A DNA stretch of 21,924 bases from Elusimicrobiaceae bacterium (GCA_017647245.1 JAGCKY010000024.1:1-21924); one strand, 5' to 3'. Counted from the first letter of the stretch, positions 7,897 through 14,911 are shown. Numbers and translations are program-made. Notes: generated from the letters alone by a model not told the origin.

Positions 7897-7910
7897 TATT
7901 ATACCAATTA
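7897..7910 (-). promoter_or_regulatory. Extended -10 promoter of the cargo/Slam unit
   Basis: The minus strand reads TAATTGGTATAATA with TATAAT at 7898-7903, identical over 14 bases to the epimerase promoter. Here about 30 bases and a good Shine-Dalgarno (AAAGGAGA) separate it from the ATG at 7867, so this transcript has a normal leader. Confidence 0.65.
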
Positions 7911-8007
7911 CGAATCAAAACGGCCCGCTATGCGTTGCATGCGGCACAAATTCTACGGCAATTACGCGATTTTTCCCTCACATTTTCTGTTTCAATATCA
8001 AAAATAG

Positions 8008-8036
8008 TTGCTATTTTTTTATTTTTATGCTATCAT
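8008..8036 (+). promoter_or_regulatory. Promoter of the orphan HTH gene (leaderless type)
   Basis: TTGCTA (8008-8013), a 17-base spacer ending in TGC, and TATCAT (8031-8036) form an extended -10 promoter. Six bases separate it from the ATG at 8043, and there is no Shine-Dalgarno. Confidence 0.6.
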
Positions 8037-8042
8037 ATCAAT

Positions 8043-8402
8043 ATGAGAAACAAAAAATACAACATCAGAACGCTAGACCAAAAGGAAGCTATTTGGAAGT
8101 ACTACCAAAAGCACGGCTGGAAAGCCACTGCTAAAAAGTACAAACTTTCCTACCAAACTTTTGTGCACTGGAGAGCCCGCATTAAATCGGCCGGTTCGTC
8201 TGACCGCCATCCGCTAGCTCGCAGTCCGAAAACACGTACCATCAAGAAAGAAACTGCGGCACTTGTGATGCGTTTGCATAGCACGCGGCCCAATCTTTCT
8301 ATTGCGGAAATCCGCGAAATTGTATGGCCTAAGCAACACATATCCCGCACCACGATTTGGCATATCTTGCAAGGTCATTGGCATCCGACGCCTAAAAAAT
8401 AA
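8043..8402 (+). CDS. Orphan transposase-type helix-turn-helix protein
   Basis: This 119-residue basic protein looks like two helix-turn-helix units in tandem. The first is at about 10-55 (EAIWKYYQKHGWKATAKKYKLSYQTFVHWRARIKSAG), the second at about 75-112 (LVMRLHSTRPNLSIAEIREIVWPKQHISRTTIWHILQG). This is the layout of the N-terminal DNA-binding part of IS481/IS3-type transposases, but there is no DDE catalytic domain and the gene ends cleanly before a strong terminator. It could be a domesticated regulator or a decayed transposase. It is divergent from the Slam cargo gene and shares a 175-bp control region with it. The open frame extends upstream to 7887, but a leaderless promoter and a composition break support M at 8043. 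Confidence 0.65.
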   Translation: MRNKKYNIRTLDQKEAIWKYYQKHGWKATAKKYKLSYQTFVHWRARIKSAGSSDRHPLARSPKTRTIKKETAALVMRLHSTRPNLSIAEIREIVWPKQHISRTTIWHILQGHWHPTPKK

Positions 8403-8416
8403 TCAAAGTTATACCT

Positions 8417-8447
8417 AAAAAATCCCCTGCCAAAGCAGGGGATTTTT
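8417..8447. terminator. Bidirectional terminator between HTH gene and cinA operon
   Basis: AAAAAATCCCCTGC and GCAGGGGATTTTT pair around a CAAA loop. Poly-A on one side and poly-T on the other let it stop both the plus-strand HTH transcript and the minus-strand five-gene unit. Confidence 0.9.
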
Positions 8448-8465
8448 ATTGGTAATCAAACTACT

Positions 8466-9485
8466 TTAACAGCGTTGTATACGGTCATCACATACATCGC
8501 ATTGGCAAATTCTGCCGTCCCAATGCGAACCACGGTGATGCAAGTGCACAGACCCCGTATTGCGACAGCGTTGTTCACACTGCTGTGCCGGAGAAAGTTG
8601 CGGACGTGGCGCGCTATATGTACTACCCCCGCCACTACTATAGCCAGAGTTTTGCGCATTGACTTGATTGTAATAATTTTCCCATTGGGCGCGGTTGTAG
8701 GCATCTACTTGTGCATTGTAAGCGGCAATTGCTTTTTTCTTTTGAGCTTGTTGCTGCTGAAACTTTTCATATTCCGCCGGGAAATTGGCCGCCATATCGG
8801 CCATACCTTGCATAAAAGCTTTGCCGATATTGGCCCAGAAACCGCCGCCACCACCATCACCGGCGCCGTTATTTGCATTCAGTCTGCGGTATTCTTCATC
8901 GGCCGCGGCTTGCTTATTGGCGTTTTTAGCAATTTGTTTCGCAAGCTCTAAATCAAATCCCTCTTGTTCGGTTCTTCCGCCTACACCCGTTTGATAATTC
9001 CCTTGATAATTGGAATTGGCAGACGCATCCAGCGCCGCATCTCCGCCGAGTGCTTGCAAGAACATATCGTCTACGCTCATTCCCTCGGTATCTACATAAT
9101 TGGGGTCTTCTTCTAGCTTTGGCATTGGCTTATGCGCGTGCGGATTGACCATGTGTATGTAATCTTTCGAATTAACAGGATGTACCTTATAAATGCCCAC
9201 ATTAAGCGGATCGCCTTCATCCACATTGAAAAAATGCCAGCCGGGCATAGTTCCTACGTCAAAAGTACCGGCTCCCCAACGAAGCAGCTCTGCTTCTCCC
9301 ACGAGCTTATCAAAATCAGATACACCGTGACGGTTTGAAATCATCTGATAATACTCATCAAAGTAATAGGTATTAGCCAAAGACATGGCGTAGATATCAT
9401 GCAACTGGTTCATGGCGGTTTGCTGTTCTGCCCAAACAAGCCCCGCCGCTAAAAGCGCACTGCTTATCAGTAAGATTTTTCTCAT
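8466..9485 (-). CDS. Secreted protein with Cys/His-rich tail, unknown function
   Basis: This 339-residue protein has a signal peptide (1-19, cleavage after VWA), an acidic aromatic N-domain, and a Gly/Asn/Gln-rich middle (about 150-300). The middle includes GDGGGGG (209-215), a helix KFQQQQAQKKKAIAAYNAQVDAYNRAQ (241-267) and a GYSSGGGSTYS linker (281-291). All six cysteines of the mature protein lie in the last 37 residues (303, 307, 327, 329, 332, 339), among four histidines in HLHHRGSHW. This suggests a disulfide knot or a metal site. The gene overlaps the preceding lipoprotein gene by four bases (ATGA), so it is translationally coupled to the paralogue array. I recognise no family. Confidence 0.75.
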   Translation of the reverse strand: MRKILLISSALLAAGLVWAEQQTAMNQLHDIYAMSLANTYYFDEYYQMISNRHGVSDFDKLVGEAELLRWGAGTFDVGTMPGWHFFNVDEGDPLNVGIYKVHPVNSKDYIHMVNPHAHKPMPKLEEDPNYVDTEGMSVDDMFLQALGGDAALDASANSNYQGNYQTGVGGRTEQEGFDLELAKQIAKNANKQAAADEEYRRLNANNGAGDGGGGGFWANIGKAFMQGMADMAANFPAEYEKFQQQQAQKKKAIAAYNAQVDAYNRAQWENYYNQVNAQNSGYSSGGGSTYSAPRPQLSPAQQCEQRCRNTGSVHLHHRGSHWDGRICQCDVCDDRIQRC

Positions 9486-10186
9486 TTAATAATCACTCCT
9501 CTGCGGTCTACTACGTGTCCGGCCTTGTTTTGGCGGTCCTGTAAATCTTGTTTTTTAATATCTTCCAAGGTTTGCGTGGTCGTTTTGCCAAAGCTCGTTT
9601 TAGACGTTATGATATCCTGCACATTGGTTACCACACCGCGGTCAATGGTAAACACGTAATCATGTGCATAGGTGTAATAATTTTTAAATTCGCCTTTTTG
9701 ACCGCCCACTGTGCCGCCACCTTCCTTGGTTTCTACTTTTTTATACGTCAACACTTCGCGATGCTCCGACGGATGTTCATAAACGGTAGGAGTCTTGCCA
9801 AATGCTTTTTCTACGGCTTGTTTATCCGTACCGATCAATTTAAAAAGCGTCTGCATCATTTCACTGCCCCAAGTAATTTTGGCAGTTTGTTCCGTAATAG
9901 AGCAATTATTATTGCGCCAATAATCGGCATACACATAGTAATTGGGTTTACTGTCATCAGCGTTTTGCATTTGGCTCAGCGCGGCCAAACATTTATCCAT
10001 TTTCGGCAGGAAATACTTAACAGCCAGCGGATTCCATTCTTTAGCTTTCCCGGCATAGGTTAATGCCACATAGCGTGTATTACCGTCCAAGCGGGTAAAT
10101 TCCAACTTGTTCACATCAACATCGCTGTTTTGTACGAGCAATCCGATAATTTCAGCATTTTTCTTTTTGATATCAGGGTCTTTCGT
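9482..10186 (-). repeat. Direct repeat, copy A (3' part of paralogue 3)
   Basis: These 705 bases encode the last 234 residues of paralogue 3. They align colinearly and without gaps with 10520-11224. Long stretches are near-identical at DNA level, for example around 9985-10065 against 11005-11085, while the 5' parts of the two genes differ. This indicates recent partial duplication or gene conversion. Confidence 0.8.
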
Positions 10187-10510
10187 CTCGTCACATTCCA
10201 CTTTAAAATTCTCAAACTTGCTCGCTTGGCGGTACGGCTCACACACGCCAAGTGCTTGCCTAAGGTGTCCGTCCGATACCATTTTTCCCTCGTCGCCTTG
10301 TCTATCCACAAGAGCTTGTTTGACTCCCTGTACATCATTCTTAAGCACGGCTAATATCAACGGATCTTTATAGTAATAAGTGCCATACCCGCGCGCCATC
10401 TGACGCAATTCTTCCGTCCGCGCATCGTCTGCACTGGTTGTTTTGGTTTCTTGCGAGGCACAGGCCGCCAATAACAGAAGCGCCCCTACACACACCATTA
10501 TTTTTTTCAT
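9482..10510 (-). CDS. Lipoprotein with ankyrin-like and BamE-like parts (paralogue 3 of 3)
   Basis: This 342-residue protein has a lipoprotein signal with lipobox LAAC, so C17 should be lipidated. Residues ~49-170 contain ankyrin-like units: DPLILAVLKNDVQGVKQALVD, NAEIIGLLVQNSDVDVN and WNPLAVKYFL. Residues ~222-303 (LFKLIGTDKQAVEKAFGKTPTVYEHPSEHREVLTY...YVFTIDRGVVTNVQDI) resemble the SmpA/BamE fold: a lead helix, a G-x-P turn, then strands. Four cysteines (C90, C106, C174, C203) are conserved in all three paralogues. The last 234 residues align without gaps to paralogue 2, about 82% identical by hand count. It sits nine bases after paralogue 2. The domain names are by-eye inference and the function is unknown. 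Confidence 0.75.
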   Translation of the reverse strand: MKKIMVCVGALLLLAACASQETKTTSADDARTEELRQMARGYGTYYYKDPLILAVLKNDVQGVKQALVDRQGDEGKMVSDGHLRQALGVCEPYRQASKFENFKVECDETKDPDIKKKNAEIIGLLVQNSDVDVNKLEFTRLDGNTRYVALTYAGKAKEWNPLAVKYFLPKMDKCLAALSQMQNADDSKPNYYVYADYWRNNNCSITEQTAKITWGSEMMQTLFKLIGTDKQAVEKAFGKTPTVYEHPSEHREVLTYKKVETKEGGGTVGGQKGEFKNYYTYAHDYVFTIDRGVVTNVQDIITSKTSFGKTTTQTLEDIKKQDLQDRQNKAGHVVDRRGVIIK

Positions 10511-10519
10511 AATTTCTCC

Positions 10520-11224
10520 CTATTTGATAACAATTCCTCTTTTATCTAGCACGTGTCCGGCCTTCTGTTGTTTCTGCTGCAAATCTTTTTGTTTAATTTC
10601 TTCCAATGTTTGCGTGGTGGTTTTACCGTTGTGGGTAGTGGATACGATGATATCCTGCACATTGGTCACAATACCGCGGTCAATGGTAAACACATAATGA
10701 TGTTCTTCGGTATAAAAACTCTTGAACTCGCCCTTGGCTCCGACTACTTTACCGCCGCCTTCGCGCGTTTCTACTTTTTTATACGTCAACACTTCGCGAT
10801 GTTCCGACGGGTGTTCATATACAGTAGGCGTTTTACCAAATTCTTTTTCCACCGCTTCTTTCTTTTGACCGATTAACTTAAATAACTTTTGGCTCATTTC
10901 GCTACCCCAGGTAATTTTGGCAGTTTGGTCAGCGATAGAACAATTATTATTGCGCCAATAATCTACCCACACATACCAATTGGCTTTACTGTCATCGGCG
11001 TTTTGCATTTGACTCAAAGCGGCCAAACATTTATCCATTTTCGGCAAGAAATACTTAACAGCCAGCGGATTCCATTCTTTTAATTTTCCGGCATAGGTTA
11101 AAGCCACATAGCGCGTATTGCCATCTAAGCGCGTAAATTGCAATGCATTCACATCTACATCGCTATTTTGCACCAAAAGTCCGATAATTTCGGCATTTTT
11201 CTTTTTGACGTCCGGGTCTTTGCT
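10520..11224 (-). repeat. Direct repeat, copy B (3' part of paralogue 2)
   Basis: This is the partner of the copy at 9482-10186. The shared block begins near the codons for KDPDxKKKNAEIIGLL and runs to the stop codon. Confidence 0.8.
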
Positions 11225-11698
11225 CTCGTCACATTCCACTTTAAAAGGTTCTTTGGCGTAGGCCTTTCGGTATGGTTCACAAATACCGATTGCTTGCTCC
11301 AATTCAAACTTTCTGCTGAAATCGTTTTGTTTTTCACCACGCTCCGCAAATGCTTTTTTAAATCCTTCTGCATCACTGCTCAATATAGACAACGTAACCG
11401 GGTCTTTATAATATCCGCCATGCTTGGCCTCTACATACCCGTCCCAGCCTTTGTATGTCGTTTTATTACCGTCTTTATCGGTGACGGTTGTTTTGGTGTT
11501 TTCCCAATATTTCTGGTAGAAATCATCTAAACTGCCGCCTTTTTCGCCGTTTTCTTTCATCATTTGCCCGAGTTCATCGGCACTTAACCCCGATTTGGTC
11601 TCTACTGTTTTAGAACCACCGCCTCTTGCGACGCCGCGGGCATTACCCTGTACGGCCAACGCCAAACAACAAATCATAAGTACAATTATTTTTTTCAT
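10520..11698 (-). CDS. Secreted protein with ankyrin-like and BamE-like parts (paralogue 2 of 3)
   Basis: This 392-residue member has a type I signal peptide (about 1-20, ending GNA) instead of a lipobox. It carries an extra ~50-residue N-terminal insert (about 30-90), including SADELGQMMKENGEKGGSLDDF and DKDGNKTTYKGW. From residue ~99 it follows the family: DPVTLSILSSDAEGFKKAFAE, IIGLLVQNSDVDVN, DYWRNNNCSI, then the BamE-like LFKLIGQKKEAVEKEFGKTPTVYEHPSEHREVLTY. The conserved cysteines are C140, C156, C224 and C253. AGGAG precedes the ATG, and the gene begins eight bases after paralogue 1. Loss or gain of the lipobox between otherwise ~82% identical relatives suggests one copy is membrane-held and the other soluble in the periplasm. 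Confidence 0.75.
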   Translation of the reverse strand: MKKIIVLMICCLALAVQGNARGVARGGGSKTVETKSGLSADELGQMMKENGEKGGSLDDFYQKYWENTKTTVTDKDGNKTTYKGWDGYVEAKHGGYYKDPVTLSILSSDAEGFKKAFAERGEKQNDFSRKFELEQAIGICEPYRKAYAKEPFKVECDESKDPDVKKKNAEIIGLLVQNSDVDVNALQFTRLDGNTRYVALTYAGKLKEWNPLAVKYFLPKMDKCLAALSQMQNADDSKANWYVWVDYWRNNNCSIADQTAKITWGSEMSQKLFKLIGQKKEAVEKEFGKTPTVYEHPSEHREVLTYKKVETREGGGKVVGAKGEFKSFYTEEHHYVFTIDRGIVTNVQDIIVSTTHNGKTTTQTLEEIKQKDLQQKQQKAGHVLDKRGIVIK

Positions 11699-11706
11699 AT
11701 ACTCTC

Positions 11707-12642
11707 CTATTTATTTTGCCCAAACATAATTTGCATGGCAGCTTGTTGAATGGCGCTGTTTTTCATTTGCTCTTCTTTCACACGCTGCTGTCTTTCCTCT
11801 TCTGAAATCTGGCGCGTTTCCTGCCCGCCGCGTGTATCGGACACTCTAATATGTTTGATATCCGTCACTACATCACGGTCTATTGTAAAAACAGTCTGCC
11901 ACTCGTTTAAGTGATAGCTTTGCTGTTCGCCTTTCTCTCCTACTTTATATGTTTTAATGTCCTTATAGGTCAGTACTTCCCGATGCTCGGATGGGTGCTC
12001 ATACACAGTCGGCTCTTTACCAAATGCTTTTTGTACTGCTTTTTTATTGGATCCTATCAAACTATACAACTTTTTCTTTTGTTTGTCTTTAACTTGAGGA
12101 TACATATAAAACTTTTTAGTAGTACATTTATTGTTGCGCCAGTAATCTGCATACACATAATAATTGGGTTTGCTATCGTCTGCGCCTTGCATTTGAGTCA
12201 ATGCGATTAAACATTTATCCAATTTAGCCAACACATAAGGCAATGCCTTTACATTATGCTCAAGCATTCGGTCTGCCGAAGTGAAAATTTTATACGACAC
12301 TTGACTGTTTAACGGTTTAACCTGCAGGTTAGCAGGACTGTCCACTCTTTCTAATATCAAGCGGATTATTTCTGCATTTTCATCTTCGTTGCAAACAGGA
12401 GTTTGTTGTTCAAAAAAGTCTTTGGAACGGGTCGGACAAATATACATAGCATAACTTATCAAATCTTTCAGATCCTCTTGACTTAAAGTCGGAAGCATCT
12501 TCTTAAACCCGTCCAAATCGCTCCTCCCGACAACCCAGCGCGGCGTGCCCGGCGCATGTTTTTCAAACATATTCAATTTGGCGGCACTCGCTGGAAGTGT
12601 TACAGCGAAAATTACGAGCAGTAACAAAATAATTTTTTTCAT
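11707..12642 (-). CDS. Secreted protein of the same family (paralogue 1 of 3, divergent)
   Basis: This 311-residue member has a signal peptide ending ASA (1-20). It is the most divergent paralogue but keeps the core: NAEIIRLILERV, LDKCLIALTQMQGADDSKPNYYVYADYWRNNKC (141-173) and the BamE-like SLIGSNKKAVQKAFGKEPTVYEHPSEHREVLTY with VFTIDRDVVTDIKHI. The four cysteines are C69, C84, C144 and C173. The last pair is 29 apart, exactly as in the other two. It ends in a charged, Gln-rich tail (EEERQQRVKEEQMKN...). The start lies only 16 bases after the cinA stop, with GAGGTGG as ribosome-binding site, so it is probably read from the cinA promoter. Confidence 0.75.
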   Translation of the reverse strand: MKKIILLLLVIFAVTLPASAAKLNMFEKHAPGTPRWVVGRSDLDGFKKMLPTLSQEDLKDLISYAMYICPTRSKDFFEQQTPVCNEDENAEIIRLILERVDSPANLQVKPLNSQVSYKIFTSADRMLEHNVKALPYVLAKLDKCLIALTQMQGADDSKPNYYVYADYWRNNKCTTKKFYMYPQVKDKQKKKLYSLIGSNKKAVQKAFGKEPTVYEHPSEHREVLTYKDIKTYKVGEKGEQQSYHLNEWQTVFTIDRDVVTDIKHIRVSDTRGGQETRQISEEERQQRVKEEQMKNSAIQQAAMQIMFGQNK

Positions 12643-12658
12643 CTACCACCTCTGTTAT

Positions 12659-13885
12659 TTACTTCATTTTAACAAAATCCAGCAACAGTTCCAACGCCTT
12701 AAAGGAGGCCTTGGCAATGTTGCGCTCGCGTGTGAACGCAAAGTGAAATTCCTGCGCCTGCGCGCCGTGCGGCCCGGCAATACCAATCCACACCGTACCG
12801 ACGGGTTTTTGCGGCGTGCCGCCGTCCGGCCCGGCAATTCCCGTGGTGGAAATCGCCCATTGTGCTCCGGTGGCTTTGCGCGCGCCGACGGCCATTTGCA
12901 CGGCCACCGGCTCGCTGACTGCGCCGTATTTTTTCAAATCGTCTGCCGATACTCCCAGCACATTGACTTTGACTTCATTGGCATACGCCACAATGCCGCC
13001 CAAAAAATAAGCAGATGCACCCGGCACTTGCGTAATCAAATGCGCGATGTTCCCCCCAGTACAACTTTCTGCCGTGGCGACGGTCACCCCCAGTTTGGCA
13101 ATTTCGCGCGCGAAATAATTTTCCGGTTGCGTGCCTGTTTCCGTAAAGCGTTTGCCCGTCAGCGCCGCTTTTAATTTTTCCCATTGTTCTTCTAACGGGG
13201 CCGCACATTTGGCCGTTAAAAGCAGGCGCACAAAACCCGGTGTAGGCAAGTAAGCCAGTTTTAATTCCGGCGGCAATTGTTCTTCAAATTCACGCAAATC
13301 CATGGCCAGTTCAGACTCGGCAAATCCAAAAACGGTCAGCATTTTGTAATGCACCAAATCCCCCGCCAAATGTTTTTCAAGCCGCGGCAAGACTTCGTCG
13401 GTCATTAATTGTTCCATTTCAAACGGCACGCCCGGCAAAGAAACCAAAATTTTCCCCTCGTGCTCAAACCACATGCCGCTGGCCGTTCCTTTTTGATTAT
13501 GCAACGCCGTGCAACTTTCAGGCAATAGTGCCTGACTTTTGTTATATTCATTCATTTGCACGCGGCCATAGTAAGACAACACTTTTTCTATCCATTGATA
13601 GGCCTGCTCGTTAAAAACTAATTTGGTGCCGAAATAATCCGCTAATGTTTTTTTGGTAATGTCGTCTTTGGTCGGACCGAGTCCGCCCGTGACCAGCACC
13701 ACATCGGCCTGCTTGAGTGCCTTGTCCACCGTTTGCGTAATGGCTTGCGATTCATCGGAAATACTTTGCATGCCGACGGTGTCTATGCCCAGCCGCGCCA
13801 ATGCGGCGGCTATATAGCGCGAATTGGTATCTAAAATTTGACCCAGTAAAATTTCATCGCCAATGGTAATGATATATGCTTTCAT
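12659..13885 (-). CDS. cinA: CinA-family NMN amidohydrolase / competence-damage protein
   Basis: This 408-residue protein joins an N-terminal molybdopterin-binding-like (COG1058) domain with a C-terminal PncC-type nicotinamide-nucleotide amidase domain. The N-domain shows ITIGDEILLGQILDTNS (5-21) and VTGGLGPTKDD. The C-domain shows ATAESCTGG, TTGIAGPDGG and KPVGTVWIG. CinA-type enzymes recycle NMN in NAD metabolism. The reading frame runs upstream to 13954, but the family start MKAYIITIGDE falls at 13885. A promoter ends six bases before that codon, so the mRNA is predicted to be leaderless. Four secreted-protein genes follow at tight spacing, an unusual pairing that probably reflects promoter sharing rather than common function. 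Confidence 0.92.
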   Translation of the reverse strand: MKAYIITIGDEILLGQILDTNSRYIAAALARLGIDTVGMQSISDESQAITQTVDKALKQADVVLVTGGLGPTKDDITKKTLADYFGTKLVFNEQAYQWIEKVLSYYGRVQMNEYNKSQALLPESCTALHNQKGTASGMWFEHEGKILVSLPGVPFEMEQLMTDEVLPRLEKHLAGDLVHYKMLTVFGFAESELAMDLREFEEQLPPELKLAYLPTPGFVRLLLTAKCAAPLEEQWEKLKAALTGKRFTETGTQPENYFAREIAKLGVTVATAESCTGGNIAHLITQVPGASAYFLGGIVAYANEVKVNVLGVSADDLKKYGAVSEPVAVQMAVGARKATGAQWAISTTGIAGPDGGTPQKPVGTVWIGIAGPHGAQAQEFHFAFTRERNIAKASFKALELLLDFVKMK

Positions 13886-13891
13886 ACCTGT

Positions 13892-13920
13892 ATTGTAGCA
13901 TTTGCCCGCGCGGGATACAA
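13892..13920 (-). promoter_or_regulatory. Promoter of the cinA operon (leaderless type)
   Basis: On the minus strand TTGTAT (13915-13920), a 17-base spacer ending TGC, and TACAAT (13892-13897) form an extended -10 promoter. Six bases remain before the ATG at 13885. The spacer contains the 10-bp palindrome CCCGCGCGGG, a possible operator. Confidence 0.7.
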
Positions 13921-13924
13921 AGGC

Positions 13925-13962
13925 AAAATCCCTGTGCCTGCTGAACGGTGACACAGGGTTTT
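13925..13962 (-). terminator. Terminator of the small Lys-rich gene
   Basis: CCCTGTG (13930-13936) pairs with CACAGGG (13952-13958), extended by AAAA/TTTT on the outside with one bulge. It lies about 25 bases after the small ORF's stop and directly before the cinA promoter, so it separates the two transcripts. Confidence 0.65.
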
Positions 13963-13986
13963 AGCGCAAAACTGATTTTTTATTTT

Positions 13987-14175
13987 TTAATCGGACGAAT
14001 TGTCTTTGGCAGATTTATATTTGCATTTTTTGGACTGCACGCAAACAGAATTAGGAAAGAAAGTCACGATGCCGTAATTTTCCTCCTTGAAATACTGCAT
14101 AATACTGGCCGCCGCCAAGGTGCTGGCAGTTTTATTGTCGCACGTTTTGCCTTGTCCTTTTGATTTTTTACTCAT
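13987..14175 (-). CDS. Small Lys/Ser-rich hypothetical protein
   Basis: This 62-residue ORF encodes a basic N-terminus (MSKKSKGQGK), a short helix (TASTLAAASIMQYFKEEN) and a cysteine-bearing C-terminus (CVQSKKCKYKSAKDNSSD; cysteines at 12, 45 and 51). A purine-rich GGGGGGAAATAAGG precedes the ATG, although its spacing is unusual. A hairpin terminator lies just downstream, which supports a real transcript. I recognise no family. The overlapping plus-strand frame over this stretch looks like a shadow. Confidence 0.45.
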   Translation of the reverse strand: MSKKSKGQGKTCDNKTASTLAAASIMQYFKEENYGIVTFFPNSVCVQSKKCKYKSAKDNSSD

Positions 14176-14236
14176 CCTTATTTCCCCCCGGAAATTTGTT
14201 TTAAGTATTTTCTAGGACTCTAATTAAAAAACATTA

Positions 14237-14254
14237 ATTTTTGTATACAAAAAT
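14237..14254. promoter_or_regulatory. Perfect 18-bp palindrome upstream of nitroreductase
   Basis: ATTTTTGTATACAAAAAT is a perfect palindrome 67-84 bases upstream of the nitroreductase ATG. It shares the TTTGTA/TACAAA half-sites with the element at 14290-14306. A pair of related sites suggests binding of a dimeric regulator. Confidence 0.45.
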
Positions 14255-14289
14255 ATTATATATTAATTTTGTGTCTGATAAACATTTTT

Positions 14290-14306
14290 TTTGTACTATA
14301 TACAAA
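14290..14306. promoter_or_regulatory. Second TTTGTA...TACAAA element
   Basis: TTTGTA (14290-14295) and TACAAA (14301-14306) flank CTATA. It overlaps the likely -10 region (TACTAT, 14294-14299) of the nitroreductase gene and ends four bases before its GGAG Shine-Dalgarno. Confidence 0.4.
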
Positions 14307-14320
14307 TAAAGGAGAGAAAT

Positions 14321-14872
14321 ATGGAACTGGAAAAAGTCATTCGCACTCGGCGCAGCGTGCGCAAATTTGCAAATAAACCCGTAGAGCGCGAAAAAATAAA
14401 TGCTTGTTTGGAAGCGGCGCGCCTGGCGCCCTCTGCGTGTAATTCTCAACCGTGGCATTACATTGTGGTTGATGACCCGCAAGTTAAAGAAAAATTTTGC
14501 GAGCAGGCCTTTAGCGGCGTATATAATATGAGTAAATGGGTAGCAAGCGCACCCGTGATTGTGGCGGTAGTGTCGGACCGCGGCAACTTTACCAGCCGCA
14601 TCGGCAATTTCTTCCGCCGGACGGAATTTTATTTGGTGGACCAAGGTATTTCAGGTGAGCATTTTGTCTTGCGCGCGCATGATTTGGGGCTGGGTACCTG
14701 TTGGATTGGCTGGTTTAATTCCGATAAGGCCGAACAATTTTTCAAATTGCCCAAAGGCAAAAAGATTGAGCATTTATTTGCGGTAGGTTATCCGTCCGAT
14801 ACCGCCGCGGCGGACAAACCGCACCCGCGCAGACCCTTTGAAGAAATGGTAAGTTATAATGAATATAAATAA
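14321..14872 (+). CDS. Nitroreductase-family FMN oxidoreductase
   Basis: This 183-residue protein begins with the family's FMN-binding segment, RTRRSVRKFANKPV (8-21). It continues with AARLAPSACNSQPWHYIVV, GISGEHFVLRAHDLGLGTCWIGWF, and a C-terminal VGYPSD. Members use NAD(P)H to reduce nitro groups, quinones or other small acceptors; the physiological substrate cannot be told. A TTG upstream (14291) could open the same frame, but AAAGGAG correctly spaced before ATG 14321 fixes the start. Two related palindromic sites upstream suggest control by a repressor, which could respond to redox or xenobiotic signals (inference). Confidence 0.88.
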   Translation: MELEKVIRTRRSVRKFANKPVEREKINACLEAARLAPSACNSQPWHYIVVDDPQVKEKFCEQAFSGVYNMSKWVASAPVIVAVVSDRGNFTSRIGNFFRRTEFYLVDQGISGEHFVLRAHDLGLGTCWIGWFNSDKAEQFFKLPKGKKIEHLFAVGYPSDTAAADKPHPRRPFEEMVSYNEYK

Positions 14873-14911
14873 AAAAATTCACGCCCGTATGTCGGGAATT
14901 TTTATTTAATC
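14873..14911. terminator. Bidirectional terminator, nitroreductase / pilin 1
   Basis: AAAAATTC...CCCG (14873-14887) pairs with CGGG...AATTTTTATTT (14893-14911) with a small internal bulge. It lies between the convergent nitroreductase and first pilin genes and overlaps the end of the pilin reading frame. Confidence 0.75.

Noticed and set aside
7887..8042. 52-codon extension of the HTH gene
   Set aside because: It overlaps the cargo promoter and looks like non-coding translation; the -35/-10 pair lies inside it.
13886..13954. 23-codon extension of cinA
   Set aside because: CinA proteins start at the MKAYIITIGDE segment, and the extension covers the terminator and promoter region.
14234..14644. 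Minus-strand ORF of 136 codons opposite the nitroreductase
   Set aside because: It is antisense to a clear nitroreductase, has no start signal and no recognisable composition.
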